Assembly (NCBI GenBank): GCA_037200985.1
Contig: JBBCGJ010000001.1
Span: 3,882,756 to 3,946,755, forward strand
Source: Rhizomicrobium sp.
GTDB lineage: Bacteria > Pseudomonadota > Alphaproteobacteria > Micropepsales > Micropepsaceae
DNA: 64,000 nucleotides
Reading direction: 5' to 3'
The notes below the pieces were generated by a model that made no database searches, was not told the DNA's origin, and saw only the letters and a list, made by a program, of their open reading frames with translations. How positions within the stretch are numbered: the stretch's first letter is position 1; each line of letters starts with the position of its first letter. This document shows, in pieces, positions 24,137-33,558 of this stretch. Both the position numbers and the translations under genes were made by a program.

Positions 24137-26045
24137 GGACGGCGACAGCGCGAGGCCGTCGGATGCGACCGGCGCGGCGGCGGCCGGTCTGGCGCTGGGC
24201 GCCGCTCCCGAATTCGCCGCGGATGCGCGCGCCTATCTGCGCGAGCAGACCGATCTCACCCGTCTGCAGAAGGCCAATCTTCTGGAGCAGAACGCCTTCG
24301 AGCTGTCGCACTTGCGCTTCCGCCGCTTCAGCGATTGGGCGAAGTTCGCGCTGGAGCTTTCCGTCGCGCTGGTCGTGCTGCTGCTCGTCTGCGGCCTGGG
24401 TACCATGGTGTGGAACGCGGCCCAGGATCGCGATCTCGTTGTCGACGCCTTCTCGGTGCCGCCCGATGTCGCGCAGACCGGCATGACCGGCAATGTGCTG
24501 GCGGCGCGCGTGCTCGACCGCTTCGGCGCCATGGACGCGGGCATCCTGACCTTCAGCGAGGACTTCTCCGGCTATCACGGCCGCGCCGCCGACGAGGTGC
24601 GGGTGGAGATTCCGTCGACCGGCGTCTCCATCGGCGAGATCGACCGGCTGCTGCGCGCCTGGCTCGGCCATGAGACGCATGTCTCGGGCGAATTGGTGCA
24701 CACGGCCAAGGGCCTTGCCGTCACCGTGCGCTATGACGGACAGCCGGGCGTCACCGCCGGGGGGCCGGCGGACGGACTGGATGCGCTGATCCAGACCTCG
24801 GCGGAGAACATGTTCGCCGCGGTCAGGCCGCTGCGCTTTGCGGACTATCTTTCCTCGCACAACCGTTTTGCCGAGGCGCTGGCGATCATCCGGCGCGAGA
24901 GCGCGACCGGCGACGCCGCCCATCGCGTCGCCGCCTATTTGAGCTGGACCTATCTCGATTTCTGGGAGGGCGACAATGATGCCCTCGCCGTCCACAGCGC
25001 GATGGCGCTGGCGCTGGATCCGGCCAATCCGGTGGCCCATTTCGCCCATGTCGCGGCGGCGAACAATGTCGACCATAACGAGGCGCTCTATGTCGGGACG
25101 AAGGCTTTTCTCGCCGTCGCGCGTGACGCCGCGCATGGCGAGATCGATCCCGTCGCCGCCGCCGCGACCGCCGTCTCGATGCGCTCGGGTCTGCTGGCCG
25201 ATCAGGGCGACGGGCTCGGCGCGATCGCGACGTGCCGGCAAATGGTCGGCCCGGGTCGAGGCGCCTGCGATGCGAGCGGATTTGGGTTTCTCTACGCCGG
25301 TATCCACGACATCGAGCAGGCGCAGCGCGCTCTCGACCGGGCGCCGCTCACCGACGGCCGGGGCCGGCTGAACTTCGCCGCGACGTTCACGCGCTCCTAT
25401 GTCGCGCTCGCAGCCGGCGATATCCCGCGGGCGATCGCGCTATCCGCCAGGGCGGACGCGCTCAGCGCGGCGGACCCGGGCGAAAAACTGGATCGCGAGA
25501 TATTTTTTTCCCCCCTGCGGGCCGAAGCGCTGGCGCGGGGCGGCCAGATCGCCGCCGCGCGGGCGATAATCGCGGCCACGCGGACGGATTGCGACGCCTG
25601 CGCCTTGGCGCGCGGCCGCGTCGAGGCGGCGGCGCGCGACTGGGCCGGGGCGGCGCGCTGGTTCAAGCTGGTGTCGGACCGCTCGCCGCATATTCCTTTC
25701 GCGGACGCCGATTGGGGCCGCATGCTGCTCGCCAAGGGCGATCCCGCCGCCGCCATCGCGAAATTCGCGAGCGCGCATGCGAAAGGCCCGCGCTTCGCCG
25801 ATCCGCTGGAAATGTGGGGCGAGGCGCTGATCGCGACGAACCGCTCCGACCTGGCGCTGGCGAAGTTCGAAGAGGCGGCGCGCTACGCCCCCAATTGGGG
25901 AAGGCTGCATCTGAAATGGGGCGAGGCGCTGCTATGGGCCGGCGACCGCGAGGGCGCGGGGCGCCAGTTCGCACTGGCGGCCACGCTGGTCCTTGCGCCG
26001 AACGAGGCGGCGGAGCTGGCGCGGATGCGAGGGCGGAATGGCTGA
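24129..26045 (+). CDS. Membrane-anchored TPR protein, paralog 2 of 3
   Basis: A 638-residue paralog of the preceding protein and even closer to the next one. NAFELSHLRFRRFSDWAKFA precedes the membrane helix (LELSVALVVLLLVCGLGTMV), and the basic residues predict N-in/C-out. Then come VVDAFSVPPDVAQTGMTGNV, IPSTGVSIGEIDRLLRAWLG and TPR-like helices. CDAC aligns with CDTC of paralog 1. The C-terminal GEALIATNRSDLALAKF and LHLKWGEALLWAGD segments are nearly identical in all three. It starts in the 8-nt overlap ATGTCTGA. Confidence 0.75.
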   Translation: MSEDGDSARPSDATGAAAAGLALGAAPEFAADARAYLREQTDLTRLQKANLLEQNAFELSHLRFRRFSDWAKFALELSVALVVLLLVCGLGTMVWNAAQDRDLVVDAFSVPPDVAQTGMTGNVLAARVLDRFGAMDAGILTFSEDFSGYHGRAADEVRVEIPSTGVSIGEIDRLLRAWLGHETHVSGELVHTAKGLAVTVRYDGQPGVTAGGPADGLDALIQTSAENMFAAVRPLRFADYLSSHNRFAEALAIIRRESATGDAAHRVAAYLSWTYLDFWEGDNDALAVHSAMALALDPANPVAHFAHVAAANNVDHNEALYVGTKAFLAVARDAAHGEIDPVAAAATAVSMRSGLLADQGDGLGAIATCRQMVGPGRGACDASGFGFLYAGIHDIEQAQRALDRAPLTDGRGRLNFAATFTRSYVALAAGDIPRAIALSARADALSAADPGEKLDREIFFSPLRAEALARGGQIAAARAIIAATRTDCDACALARGRVEAAARDWAGAARWFKLVSDRSPHIPFADADWGRMLLAKGDPAAAIAKFASAHAKGPRFADPLEMWGEALIATNRSDLALAKFEEAARYAPNWGRLHLKWGEALLWAGDREGAGRQFALAATLVLAPNEAAELARMRGRNG

Positions 26046-27942
26046 GGAAAGCGATGCCATGGCCCCCGGCGCGGCCGGGGACGGCGCCGCGGAGCAGCTC
26101 GCGCTCGCCGGCGCCAGCCGCGACAAGGCGGACACTTATCTCGACAAGCAGGGCCGCCTCGCCGAGCTGCAGGCGCAGAACCTGGTCGAGCAGAACGCCT
26201 TCGAGCTGTCGCACCTACGGTTCCGCCGCTTCAGCGACTGGGCGAAGTTCGCGCTGGAGCTGTCCGTCGGCCTGGTCGTGCTCCTGATCGTCGCCGGCCT
26301 GGGCACGATGGTGTGGAACGCGGCGCAGGACCGCGATCTGGTGGTCGACGCGTTCTCGGTGCCGGCCGACGTGTCGTCCGGCGGCATGACGGGGGGCGTG
26401 CTGGCGGGCCGGGTGCTCGATTCCTTCGGCCGCATGCAGGGCTCGATCGCCCTATCGGTGCTGCAGGGGGCCGATTCCTACCGCGCGCGGGGCGGCGAAG
26501 AGGTGCGCGTCGAGATTCCGCAGACCGGGATTTCGCTCGGCGAGCTCGATCGCTATCTGCGCGGCTGGCTCGGCCACGAAACCCGCGTCACGGGCGATCT
26601 GGTGCGCACGGCCAAGGGCTATGCGCTCACCCTGCGCTATGGCGGCGCGCCGGGCATCACGGTCGAGGGCGCGGATCTGGATGCGCTGGTCGCCCAGGCG
26701 GCCGAGCATCTGTTCGCCGCGGTGCGGCCGCTGCGCTATCTCGATTATCTCGTGAAGGACAAGCGCTCCGCGGAGGCGCTCGCCGCCGTCGCGCCCTTGG
26801 CCCTCGATCCCGATCCGCAGCGCCGCAGCTCGGCGCTGGCCGCCTGGGCCGGGCTTCTGAGCGACACCGGCGACCTCGATGCGGCGGATGCCAAGGCGCA
26901 TGCGGCGGTGGAGGCCGATCCCGCCAACCCGCGCGCCGTGGGCTGGCTCAGCGCCACCCGGGGCACGCTCGGCCATGACGATGCGTCCTATCTGCTGGCG
27001 GCGCGCAATATCGGCTTGTGGACGGGCGCCGAGGCCGCGGACCTCGATCCCGCCTTTGCCGCTCAAGCGCCGCTGTTCTTCACCCGCCGCGCGGCCAGCA
27101 AGATCGGCGATTACCGCGCCGCGATCGCGATCGACCTGGACGCAAGGCGCCGTGGCTATGACTTCTTCGATCCGCTCGAGGCGACCGAGGCCGCGGCGCC
27201 CAATCACGACATCGCGCTGGCGCGAAGCCTTGCGGCGGAGATACCTGCGACGGTCGACGGCAAGCCCAGCACCGACCTCGCGGCGGTGCGCCTCCATATT
27301 GCCCTGGCCGAGCGCGACTGGGGCGCGGCCGTCGCCGCCGGCCGCGCGGCGGAAGCGGTTTTCGGCACCGATCCGAGACTGTACCGGTATCTGCACCGTT
27401 ATATCTGGCCCGGGCTGGCCGTGGCCCTTGCGCACACCGGCGATTTCAAAGCGGCAGATGCCATCGTGTCCCAACTGCGCGCCGACAATGACGACGGCAC
27501 CCGCGCCCGCGGCGCGATGGCGGCGCTCCGGCGCGATTGGCGCGGCGCGGCTGAGTCCTTCGCCGCCGTCGCCGCGCGCGAGCCGCACATCCCCTTCGCC
27601 GACACCGATTGGGGCGAGATGCTGCTGGCCAAGGGCGACCGCGACGGCGCCATCGCGGAATTCGACATCGCCCACAGGAAAAGTCCGCATTTCGCCGATC
27701 CGCTGGAAATGTGGGGCGAGGCGCTGATCGCCAAGAACCGCTCCGACCTCGCATTGGCGAAATTCAGCGAGGCGGACAAATACGCCCCCCATTGGGGAAG
27801 GCTGCATCTGAAATGGGGCGAGGCCCTTTTGTGGTCCGGCGACACGCCCGGCGCGGCGAAGCAGTTCGCGGCCGCCGGCTCTCTTTTCTTGACGCCTTCC
27901 GAACAGGCCGAGCTTTCGCGCGTGAGGACATCGCATGGCTGA
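26038..27942 (+). CDS. Membrane-anchored TPR protein, paralog 3 of 3
   Basis: A 634-residue paralog with the same layout: FELSHLRFRRFSDWAKFALE before the helix, VVDAFSVPADVSSGGMTGGV, IPQTGISLGELDRYLRGWLG, then TPR-like helices to GEALIAKNRSDLALAKF. The Cys-x-x-Cys of paralogs 1 and 2 is replaced by NDDG (LRADNDDGTRARG). ATG 26038 lies in an 8-nt overlap (ATGGCTGA) with paralog 2, and the same 8-nt overlap joins this gene to the permease downstream. It may form a heteromeric complex with its paralogs; this is inference. Confidence 0.75.
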   Translation: MAEESDAMAPGAAGDGAAEQLALAGASRDKADTYLDKQGRLAELQAQNLVEQNAFELSHLRFRRFSDWAKFALELSVGLVVLLIVAGLGTMVWNAAQDRDLVVDAFSVPADVSSGGMTGGVLAGRVLDSFGRMQGSIALSVLQGADSYRARGGEEVRVEIPQTGISLGELDRYLRGWLGHETRVTGDLVRTAKGYALTLRYGGAPGITVEGADLDALVAQAAEHLFAAVRPLRYLDYLVKDKRSAEALAAVAPLALDPDPQRRSSALAAWAGLLSDTGDLDAADAKAHAAVEADPANPRAVGWLSATRGTLGHDDASYLLAARNIGLWTGAEAADLDPAFAAQAPLFFTRRAASKIGDYRAAIAIDLDARRRGYDFFDPLEATEAAAPNHDIALARSLAAEIPATVDGKPSTDLAAVRLHIALAERDWGAAVAAGRAAEAVFGTDPRLYRYLHRYIWPGLAVALAHTGDFKAADAIVSQLRADNDDGTRARGAMAALRRDWRGAAESFAAVAAREPHIPFADTDWGEMLLAKGDRDGAIAEFDIAHRKSPHFADPLEMWGEALIAKNRSDLALAKFSEADKYAPHWGRLHLKWGEALLWSGDTPGAAKQFAAAGSLFLTPSEQAELSRVRTSHG

Positions 27943-29326
27943 GCTGCCGCCCAAGATCAAACTGGTCGATGCCGCGCTTTACACGCTGGCGCTCGGCACC
28001 GGCATGCGCTGGATCGCGGTCGCGGCGGCGGTGGGTCCGTCCTCGCTGCCGCTCTGGCTGCTGGCGCTCGCGACCTTCTTCCTGCCGCTGGCAATCGCGA
28101 CGGCGGAGCTGACGGCGCGGTTCGACGGCGAAGGCGGCATCTATGCCTGGACGCGCCATGTCCTGGGCCCGATGGCGGGCTATCTCTGCGGCTGGTCCTA
28201 TTGGATCGCGCAGCTCCCCTATTTCGCCGGCATCCTCTATTTTCTCAGCGGCCTGATCCTCGCCGCGCTCGGCGGCGATCCCAAGGACACGCTGTCCTAT
28301 CTGGCGATCTCGCTGGCGTTGCTCGCGCTCGTCACCGGGGTGCAACTCGCGGGGCTGCGCTACGGCAAATGGCTGCCGAATTTCGGGACGCTGGGCGGCT
28401 GGATCGTGCTCGCCGTCATTCTCGTCGTCGGCGTCGCGATCGCCGTGAAGGGCGAGGGCGCCACGTCGTTCCGCAATGCCGCCTACCTGCCGTCGCTGAA
28501 TTTCGACACCCTGATCCTCTGGGGCACCATCGTCTTCGCCTATAGCGGGGTCGAGGCGGTCGCCTTCCTGCGCAACGAGGTCGAAGGCGGCATGAAGAGC
28601 ATCCTGCGCGTGCTGACCATCGTCGGCCTCGGCACCACCTTCATCTACATCGCCGGCACCGTCGCGTTCCTGGTGATCTTGCCGCAGAGCGCGCTGACGC
28701 GGCTGAGCGGTTTTCCCGATGCGCTCCGGCTGGGCCTTGCCCATGTCGGTGCCGCCGGCTGGGCGGCGCCGGTGATCGGGCTCTTCGCGCTCTCGATGCT
28801 GGGGCAGTTTACCGCCTGGTTCGGCGTGGGCGCGCGGCTGCCCTTCGCGGCGGGCATCGATGCCTTCCTGCCGAAGGCATTCGCGCGGCGCCATCCGAAG
28901 ACCGGTGCGCCGACCGTCTCCATCCTGTTCCAGGCGGCGATGACGGCGGTCATGGTGTTGCTCAGCCAGGCCGGCGCCAGCGTCGCCGGCGCTTACGACT
29001 TCCTGGTCGCGATGGGCGTGCTGACCGCGACCATCCCCTACGTCTTCATGTTCGCCGCCTATCTGAAGGCGGCCCGCCTCACGCCCGTCGCCGGCGCCTG
29101 GGCCCCGCCCGGCGGCCTGCGGACGAGCTTTGTCCTGGGCTGGATCGGCATGGTCTCGACGCTTCTCGCCATCGCCTGCACCCTGGTGCCGGGGCCGGGC
29201 GAGGCGCATCCCGTCGCCGCGATCTTCAAATTCGTCGGTTCGGCCGTCGCGATGGGCGCGGTGGGCCTCCTGCTCTACTGGCTCTCCAATCGCCGCCGCA
29301 TCGCCGCGACCGGAGCGGCGGCATGA
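27935..29326 (+). CDS. APC-superfamily amino acid/amine permease 1
   Basis: A 463-residue protein with about 12 helices. The first part, LVDAALYTLALGTGMRWIAV, and IATAELTARFDGEGGIYAWT with RHVLGP carry the APC pattern of an inner-helix E-L followed by G-G-x-Y-x-W. It resembles the glutamate/GABA or YfnA-like branch in general form; substrate not assignable. It overlaps paralog 3 by 8 nt and the next permease by 4 nt. Confidence 0.83.
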   Translation: MAELPPKIKLVDAALYTLALGTGMRWIAVAAAVGPSSLPLWLLALATFFLPLAIATAELTARFDGEGGIYAWTRHVLGPMAGYLCGWSYWIAQLPYFAGILYFLSGLILAALGGDPKDTLSYLAISLALLALVTGVQLAGLRYGKWLPNFGTLGGWIVLAVILVVGVAIAVKGEGATSFRNAAYLPSLNFDTLILWGTIVFAYSGVEAVAFLRNEVEGGMKSILRVLTIVGLGTTFIYIAGTVAFLVILPQSALTRLSGFPDALRLGLAHVGAAGWAAPVIGLFALSMLGQFTAWFGVGARLPFAAGIDAFLPKAFARRHPKTGAPTVSILFQAAMTAVMVLLSQAGASVAGAYDFLVAMGVLTATIPYVFMFAAYLKAARLTPVAGAWAPPGGLRTSFVLGWIGMVSTLLAIACTLVPGPGEAHPVAAIFKFVGSAVAMGAVGLLLYWLSNRRRIAATGAAA

Positions 29327-30693
29327 CCGATGTTGCGTCGGGCGTCGAATCCTTCGGCTACAAGCAGGAGCTGAAGCGCTCCCTCAGCCTGTTCGATCTT
29401 CTGGTCTACGGCCTGGTCTTCATCGTGCCGGGCGCGCCGGTCGCGGTGTTCGGCATCGTGTTCAACGCCAGCCACGGCATGGTGCCGCTGGTCTACGCCA
29501 TCGGTCTCGTCGCCATGGTGTTCACCGCGCTCTCCTATATGGCGATGTCCAAGGCGATCCCCGTCGCCGGCTCGGTCTATGCCTATGCCGCGCATGCGCT
29601 GGGCCCGGCGGCCGGGTTCTTCGCCGGCTGGGCGATCCTGCTCGACTATCTGCTGCTGCCGACGCTGAACTATGTCGCCTCCGCCATCGCGGTGCACGCG
29701 GCCTTTCCGTTCCTGCCGGCATGGACGGTCGTCGTCGCCTTCCTCGTCTTCGCGACGGTGGTGAACTATTTCGGGATCGAGACCACGGCGAAGACGAACG
29801 TCTATCTCCTGGTGTTCCAGCTCGTCATCCTCGGCATCTTCGCCGCGGTTGGGGTGTGGGCGCTCGTCCATGGCGTGGCGGGGGCGCATCTGTCGACGCT
29901 GCCGCTCTACAATCCGAAGGAGGCGAGCTTCGGCCTCCTGTTCGGCGCGCTGTCGCTGGCGGTGCTGAGCTTTCTCGGCTTCGACGCGATCTCGACCCTG
30001 TCGGAGGAATCGCGCGGCGGATCGCATGCCATCGCGCGCGCCACCATGGCCTCGCTCTGCGTCTCGGCGGTGCTGTTCGTGGCCCAGACCTGGCTCGCCT
30101 CGCTCTTCGTGCTCGGCCGCACCGGCTTCGCGCCCGGCGATCCGACCAATGCCGCGTTCTACGACATCGCCCAGGCCATCGGCGGCTATTGGCTGAAATT
30201 CCTCCTGACCGTGCCGGTCGCGGCGATGGCCGGCGTCGCGGGCGCGCTGACCGCCCAGGCGGCGACGGCGCGGCTGCTCTTCTCCATGGCGCGCGATGGC
30301 AAGCTGCCGCGCGTCCTCGCCCATGTGAACCCGCACCGCCGCGTGCCCGACCGCGCGATCTTCGCGGTGGCCGCCGTGACGCTGGTGCTCGGCGTCTTCC
30401 TGGTCGACAAGCTGGAGCTGCTCACCTCCATGGTCAGCTTCGGCGCGCTGGTCGGCTTTCTCCTGCTTCATGTCTCCGTGATGGCCTATTTCCTCGGGCG
30501 CAAGCAGAGCCGCGACTGGCTGCGGCATCTGGTTCTTCCGGCCATCGGCTTGGCCATCGTCGCCACCGTGCTCGTCAACGCCGAGGCCAACGCCAAGATC
30601 GCCGGCGTGCTCTGGATGATCGGCGGGCTGGTGCTGTTCGTGGTCCTGCGCCTGCTCGGCCGCTCCACCGTGCTTCCGGTGGACCAGGTGTGA
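29323..30693 (+). CDS. APC-superfamily amino acid/amine permease 2
   Basis: A 456-residue protein with about 12 helices. KRSLSLFDLLVYGLVFIVPG, AMSKAIPVAGSVYAYAAHAL and GPAAGFFAGWAILLDYLLLP are APC hallmarks; STLSEESRGGSHAIARATM is a conserved loop (E-E x3 P/G). It resembles putrescine/amino acid importers of the PuuP/YhdG kind. It is not a close copy of permease 1, so two different substrates or partners are likely. ATGA overlap with the upstream gene. Confidence 0.83.
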   Translation: MTDVASGVESFGYKQELKRSLSLFDLLVYGLVFIVPGAPVAVFGIVFNASHGMVPLVYAIGLVAMVFTALSYMAMSKAIPVAGSVYAYAAHALGPAAGFFAGWAILLDYLLLPTLNYVASAIAVHAAFPFLPAWTVVVAFLVFATVVNYFGIETTAKTNVYLLVFQLVILGIFAAVGVWALVHGVAGAHLSTLPLYNPKEASFGLLFGALSLAVLSFLGFDAISTLSEESRGGSHAIARATMASLCVSAVLFVAQTWLASLFVLGRTGFAPGDPTNAAFYDIAQAIGGYWLKFLLTVPVAAMAGVAGALTAQAATARLLFSMARDGKLPRVLAHVNPHRRVPDRAIFAVAAVTLVLGVFLVDKLELLTSMVSFGALVGFLLLHVSVMAYFLGRKQSRDWLRHLVLPAIGLAIVATVLVNAEANAKIAGVLWMIGGLVLFVVLRLLGRSTVLPVDQV

Positions 30694-30769
30694 GCGCCCC
30701 CGCTTGACGGTCCGTTTACCATCCTTGGTTAGCCTCCGGGACGGTCGTGAAGACGCGTTCGGGGGAACG

Positions 30770-30970
30770 ATGAAGGCCAAGGTCCTGGTACCGGTCGACC
30801 GCGACGCCGCGGTCGAGGCGATCCGCGCGCTGGACGCGCTGGGCGATGCGTTGCGCGAGACCGGCTGGCCCAAGAAGCTCAAGCGGCAATACCGCCAGGC
30901 GCGGCGTGACCTGGTCGACGCCATCGGCTATGCCGCGCTGTTCGCCGGCATCGCGGACGCCATCGACTGA
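30770..30970 (+). CDS. Small protein of unknown function
   Basis: A 66-residue protein, charged in the first half and helical (RDAAVEAIRALDALGDALRE). ATG 30770 has GGGGGAA four bases upstream. It lies 76 bp after the permease stop. No family recognised. Coding use is like its neighbours, so it is probably real. Confidence 0.5.
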   Translation: MKAKVLVPVDRDAAVEAIRALDALGDALRETGWPKKLKRQYRQARRDLVDAIGYAALFAGIADAID

Positions 30971-31046
30971 CCGCGCCGGCGGCGGCGATGGACTTGCGCC
31001 GCCAAGATCGTGCAATGCTAGGCGCTCAGCCTCATCCGGAGCGCCC

Positions 31047-32372
31047 GTGTCAGACGTTGCCGCCGTCAACCCGCCCGTCATCAAGCGCCGCCATGTCGCC
31101 GCCGCGGTCGCGGGCAATGCGCTCGAATTCTACGATTTCACGAGCTACGCGTTCTTCGCCACCGCCATCGGCCAGGCGTTCTTCCCCTCCGGCCCCGCCG
31201 GTCTGACGCAGACCGAATTCGGCAGCCTGATGGCCTCGCTCGGCACCTTCTGGGCCGGGTTCCTGCTCCGACCCGTGGGCGGCATGGTCATCGGCGCCTA
31301 TTCGGATCGCGTCGGCCGCCGCCCCGCCATGCTCCTCAGCTTTACGCTCATGGGCGTCTCCATCCTCGCGCTGGCGCTGATCCCGTCCTATAGCAGCATC
31401 GGAGTCGCGGCGCCCATCCTCGCCGTCCTGGCGCGCCTGGCGCAGGGTTTCGCGCTCGGCGGCGAAGTCGGCCCGACCACCGCCTATCTCGTGGAAGCGG
31501 CGCCGCCGGCGCATCGCGGCCTCTATGCGAGTTGGCAGGGCGCCAGTCAGAGCATCGCCAGCTTCACCGGCGGCGGCGTCGGCGTGCTGCTGTCGCTGGT
31601 CCTGGCGCCGCATCTGCTGGATGTCTGGGGCTGGCGCATCGCCTTCCTGATCGGCGCGGTGACGCTGCCCTTCGGCCTCATCCTGCGCCGCACGCTGCCC
31701 GAGACGCTGCACGCGCCGGACCACCTGCCGGTCTATGACGCAAAGCAGGCGGGCGCGGTGCAGATCGTGGGCGATCATGCGCGGCCCATCATTCTCGGCC
31801 TCCTGATCCTGGCCGGCGGCACGATATCGACCTATGTGCTGAACTACATGACGACCTTCGCGCGCACCACCCTGCATATGGGCTCGACCGTGGCGTTCTC
31901 CGCGACGCTGGTCCTCGGGCTGTTCGGCGCGCTTTCGTCGCTGGCCGGAGGCTGGCTGTCCGACCGCTATGGACGGCGCAACATCATGGTCTGGCCGCGC
32001 ATCGTGTTCTGCCTGTCGATCATCCCGCTGTTCACCTGGATCGTGACGCAGCACAGCGCCTTCGCGCTGCTCGGCGGCTCGGCGCTGCTTGCCATCATCG
32101 GAAGCATCAGCAGCTCGGCCTTCTATGTCGCGTTCGGCGAAAGCCTGCCCAAGCATGTGCGCGGCGTCATTTTCGCCACCGTCTATGCCACCTCGATCAC
32201 CGTGTTCGGCGGCTCGACGCAATCGGTCATCACCTGGCTGATCCACGTCACCGGCAATCCGATGGCGCCGGCGTGGTATCTGGTCGCCGCCACCGCCGTC
32301 AGCATCGTGGCGATGTATCTGATGGCCGAGACAGCGCCCGTGCGGCTGGCGAAACCGGAGCCCGCGGAATGA
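31047..32372 (+). CDS. MFS transporter of the metabolite:H+ symporter (MHS) family
   Basis: A 441-residue, 12-helix MFS protein. The N-terminal AVAGNALEFYDFTSYAFFAT is the MHS start (G-N-x-L-E-x-Y-D-F). The loop-2 motif is GAYSDRVGRRPAM; the repeat in the second half is GGWLSDRYGRRNIM; RLAQGFALGGEVGPTTAYL is the helix-5 motif. MHS carriers import organic acids, osmolytes or amino acids with protons. Substrate not assignable. GTG 31047 has GGAG six bases upstream. ATGA overlap with the thioesterase. Confidence 0.88.
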   Translation: MSDVAAVNPPVIKRRHVAAAVAGNALEFYDFTSYAFFATAIGQAFFPSGPAGLTQTEFGSLMASLGTFWAGFLLRPVGGMVIGAYSDRVGRRPAMLLSFTLMGVSILALALIPSYSSIGVAAPILAVLARLAQGFALGGEVGPTTAYLVEAAPPAHRGLYASWQGASQSIASFTGGGVGVLLSLVLAPHLLDVWGWRIAFLIGAVTLPFGLILRRTLPETLHAPDHLPVYDAKQAGAVQIVGDHARPIILGLLILAGGTISTYVLNYMTTFARTTLHMGSTVAFSATLVLGLFGALSSLAGGWLSDRYGRRNIMVWPRIVFCLSIIPLFTWIVTQHSAFALLGGSALLAIIGSISSSAFYVAFGESLPKHVRGVIFATVYATSITVFGGSTQSVITWLIHVTGNPMAPAWYLVAATAVSIVAMYLMAETAPVRLAKPEPAE

Positions 32373-32776
32373 CCGATCGCGCCGCCGATCCGCAACCGCT
32401 GTGGCACAGCCTCGGCATCGAGAAGGTGGTCGACCATGGCGCGGGCGGCCGCGCCGTTCTCCACATCCGCGCGCGGATGGAGATGTGCCATTCCGGCGGC
32501 ATCGTGCAGGGCGGCTTCGTCACCGGCTGGATCGATGCGGCGATGGCCCATGTCGTGATCGCGGCGACGAATTTCGAATTCTCGCCGCTCAGCCTGGAAA
32601 TAAAGGTCTCCTTCCTGCAATCGGCCGCGCCCGGCCTGATCGTCGCCGAGGCCTGGATCGAGCGCCGGGGCCGCAGCACGGCCTTCCTCGAAGGCCACAT
32701 CAGGAACGAGACGGGCGAGGTTCTCGCCAAAGGCTCCTCGACCGTGCGGCTCGTGCCGATGAAGCGGGCAGGTTAG
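32369..32776 (+). CDS. PaaI-type hot-dog thioesterase
   Basis: A 135-residue protein. CHSGGIVQGGFVTGWIDAAM is the PaaI active-site motif (H-x-x-G-x-x-(H/Q)GG-x(5)-D), and the C-terminus ends in the usual AKGSSTVRLVPM strand. It hydrolyses an acyl-CoA, perhaps aromatic. ATG 32369 overlaps the transporter stop (ATGA), linking it to uptake of an acid that is then CoA-activated. This link is inferred. Confidence 0.82.
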   Translation: MTDRAADPQPLWHSLGIEKVVDHGAGGRAVLHIRARMEMCHSGGIVQGGFVTGWIDAAMAHVVIAATNFEFSPLSLEIKVSFLQSAAPGLIVAEAWIERRGRSTAFLEGHIRNETGEVLAKGSSTVRLVPMKRAG

Positions 32777-33558
32777 TTTTCCCGCTTCACCGCGCTCTCG
32801 TGCCAGCGGTGGAGCAGGGCCCATTCCAGGGCCGTCATCGCGAACAGGATCGCGATGCCCAGGATCGACAGCAGGGCCAGCGCGGCGAATTCCTGCGCCG
32901 TGTCGAGATTGCGGTTGGCCAGCGTGATCACCCAGCCGAGCCCCAGATCGGTGCCCGAGCCGGCGACGAACTCGGCCGTCACCGCGCCGATCAGCGCCAG
33001 CCCGCCGGAGATCTTCATGCCGGTCAGGATGTAGGGCAGGGCGCCGGGCAATTGCAGCCGCCACAGAACCTGCCAGCGCGACGCGCCATAGAGCTTCATC
33101 AGGTCGATCAGGTTGTGGTCGGCGGAGCGCAGGCCGGTGATGGTGTTCGACAGCACGGTGAAGAAGGCGATGATCCAGGCCAGCACGACCAGGACCTCGG
33201 TGACGTTGTCGTAGCCGATCCAGATCAGCAGCAGGGGCGCGATGGCGACCACCGGCGTCACCTGCAGGACCACGGCGAAGGGATAGAGCGCGTATTCGAT
33301 CAGCCGGCTCTGGCTGAACAGGACCGCGAGGCCGACGCCCGCGACGGTGGCGAGCACGAAGGCGAAGGCGGTGATCCGCACCGTGAACAGCAGCGCCGGC
33401 AGGAGGATGTCGGCATGTTCGAAGAACGCGGCCCAGATCTCGTTCGGTGTCGCCAGCACGAGCGGCGAGATGCCCAGCGCGTGCACCCGCCATTCCCAGA
33501 AGGCGAGCGCCGCCACGAACACCAGCGCCGGCACGACATAGCGGGGCCAGGTCTTCAT
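32773..33558 (-). CDS. NitT/TauT-type ABC transporter permease
   Basis: A 261-residue permease of about six helices. The cytoplasmic coupling (EAA) motif is [20 protein letters not shown]. The N-terminal helix has [19 protein letters not shown]. It belongs with SsuC/TauC/ThiX-type permeases. ATGA overlap with the ATPase gene upstream; its stop overlaps the convergent thioesterase end. Confidence 0.88.
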   Translation of the reverse strand: MKTWPRYVVPALVFVAALAFWEWRVHALGISPLVLATPNEIWAAFFEHADILLPALLFTVRITAFAFVLATVAGVGLAVLFSQSRLIEYALYPFAVVLQVTPVVAIAPLLLIWIGYDNVTEVLVVLAWIIAFFTVLSNTITGLRSADHNLIDLMKLYGASRWQVLWRLQLPGALPYILTGMKISGGLALIGAVTAEFVAGSGTDLGLGWVITLANRNLDTAQEFAALALLSILGIAILFAMTALEWALLHRWHESAVKREN

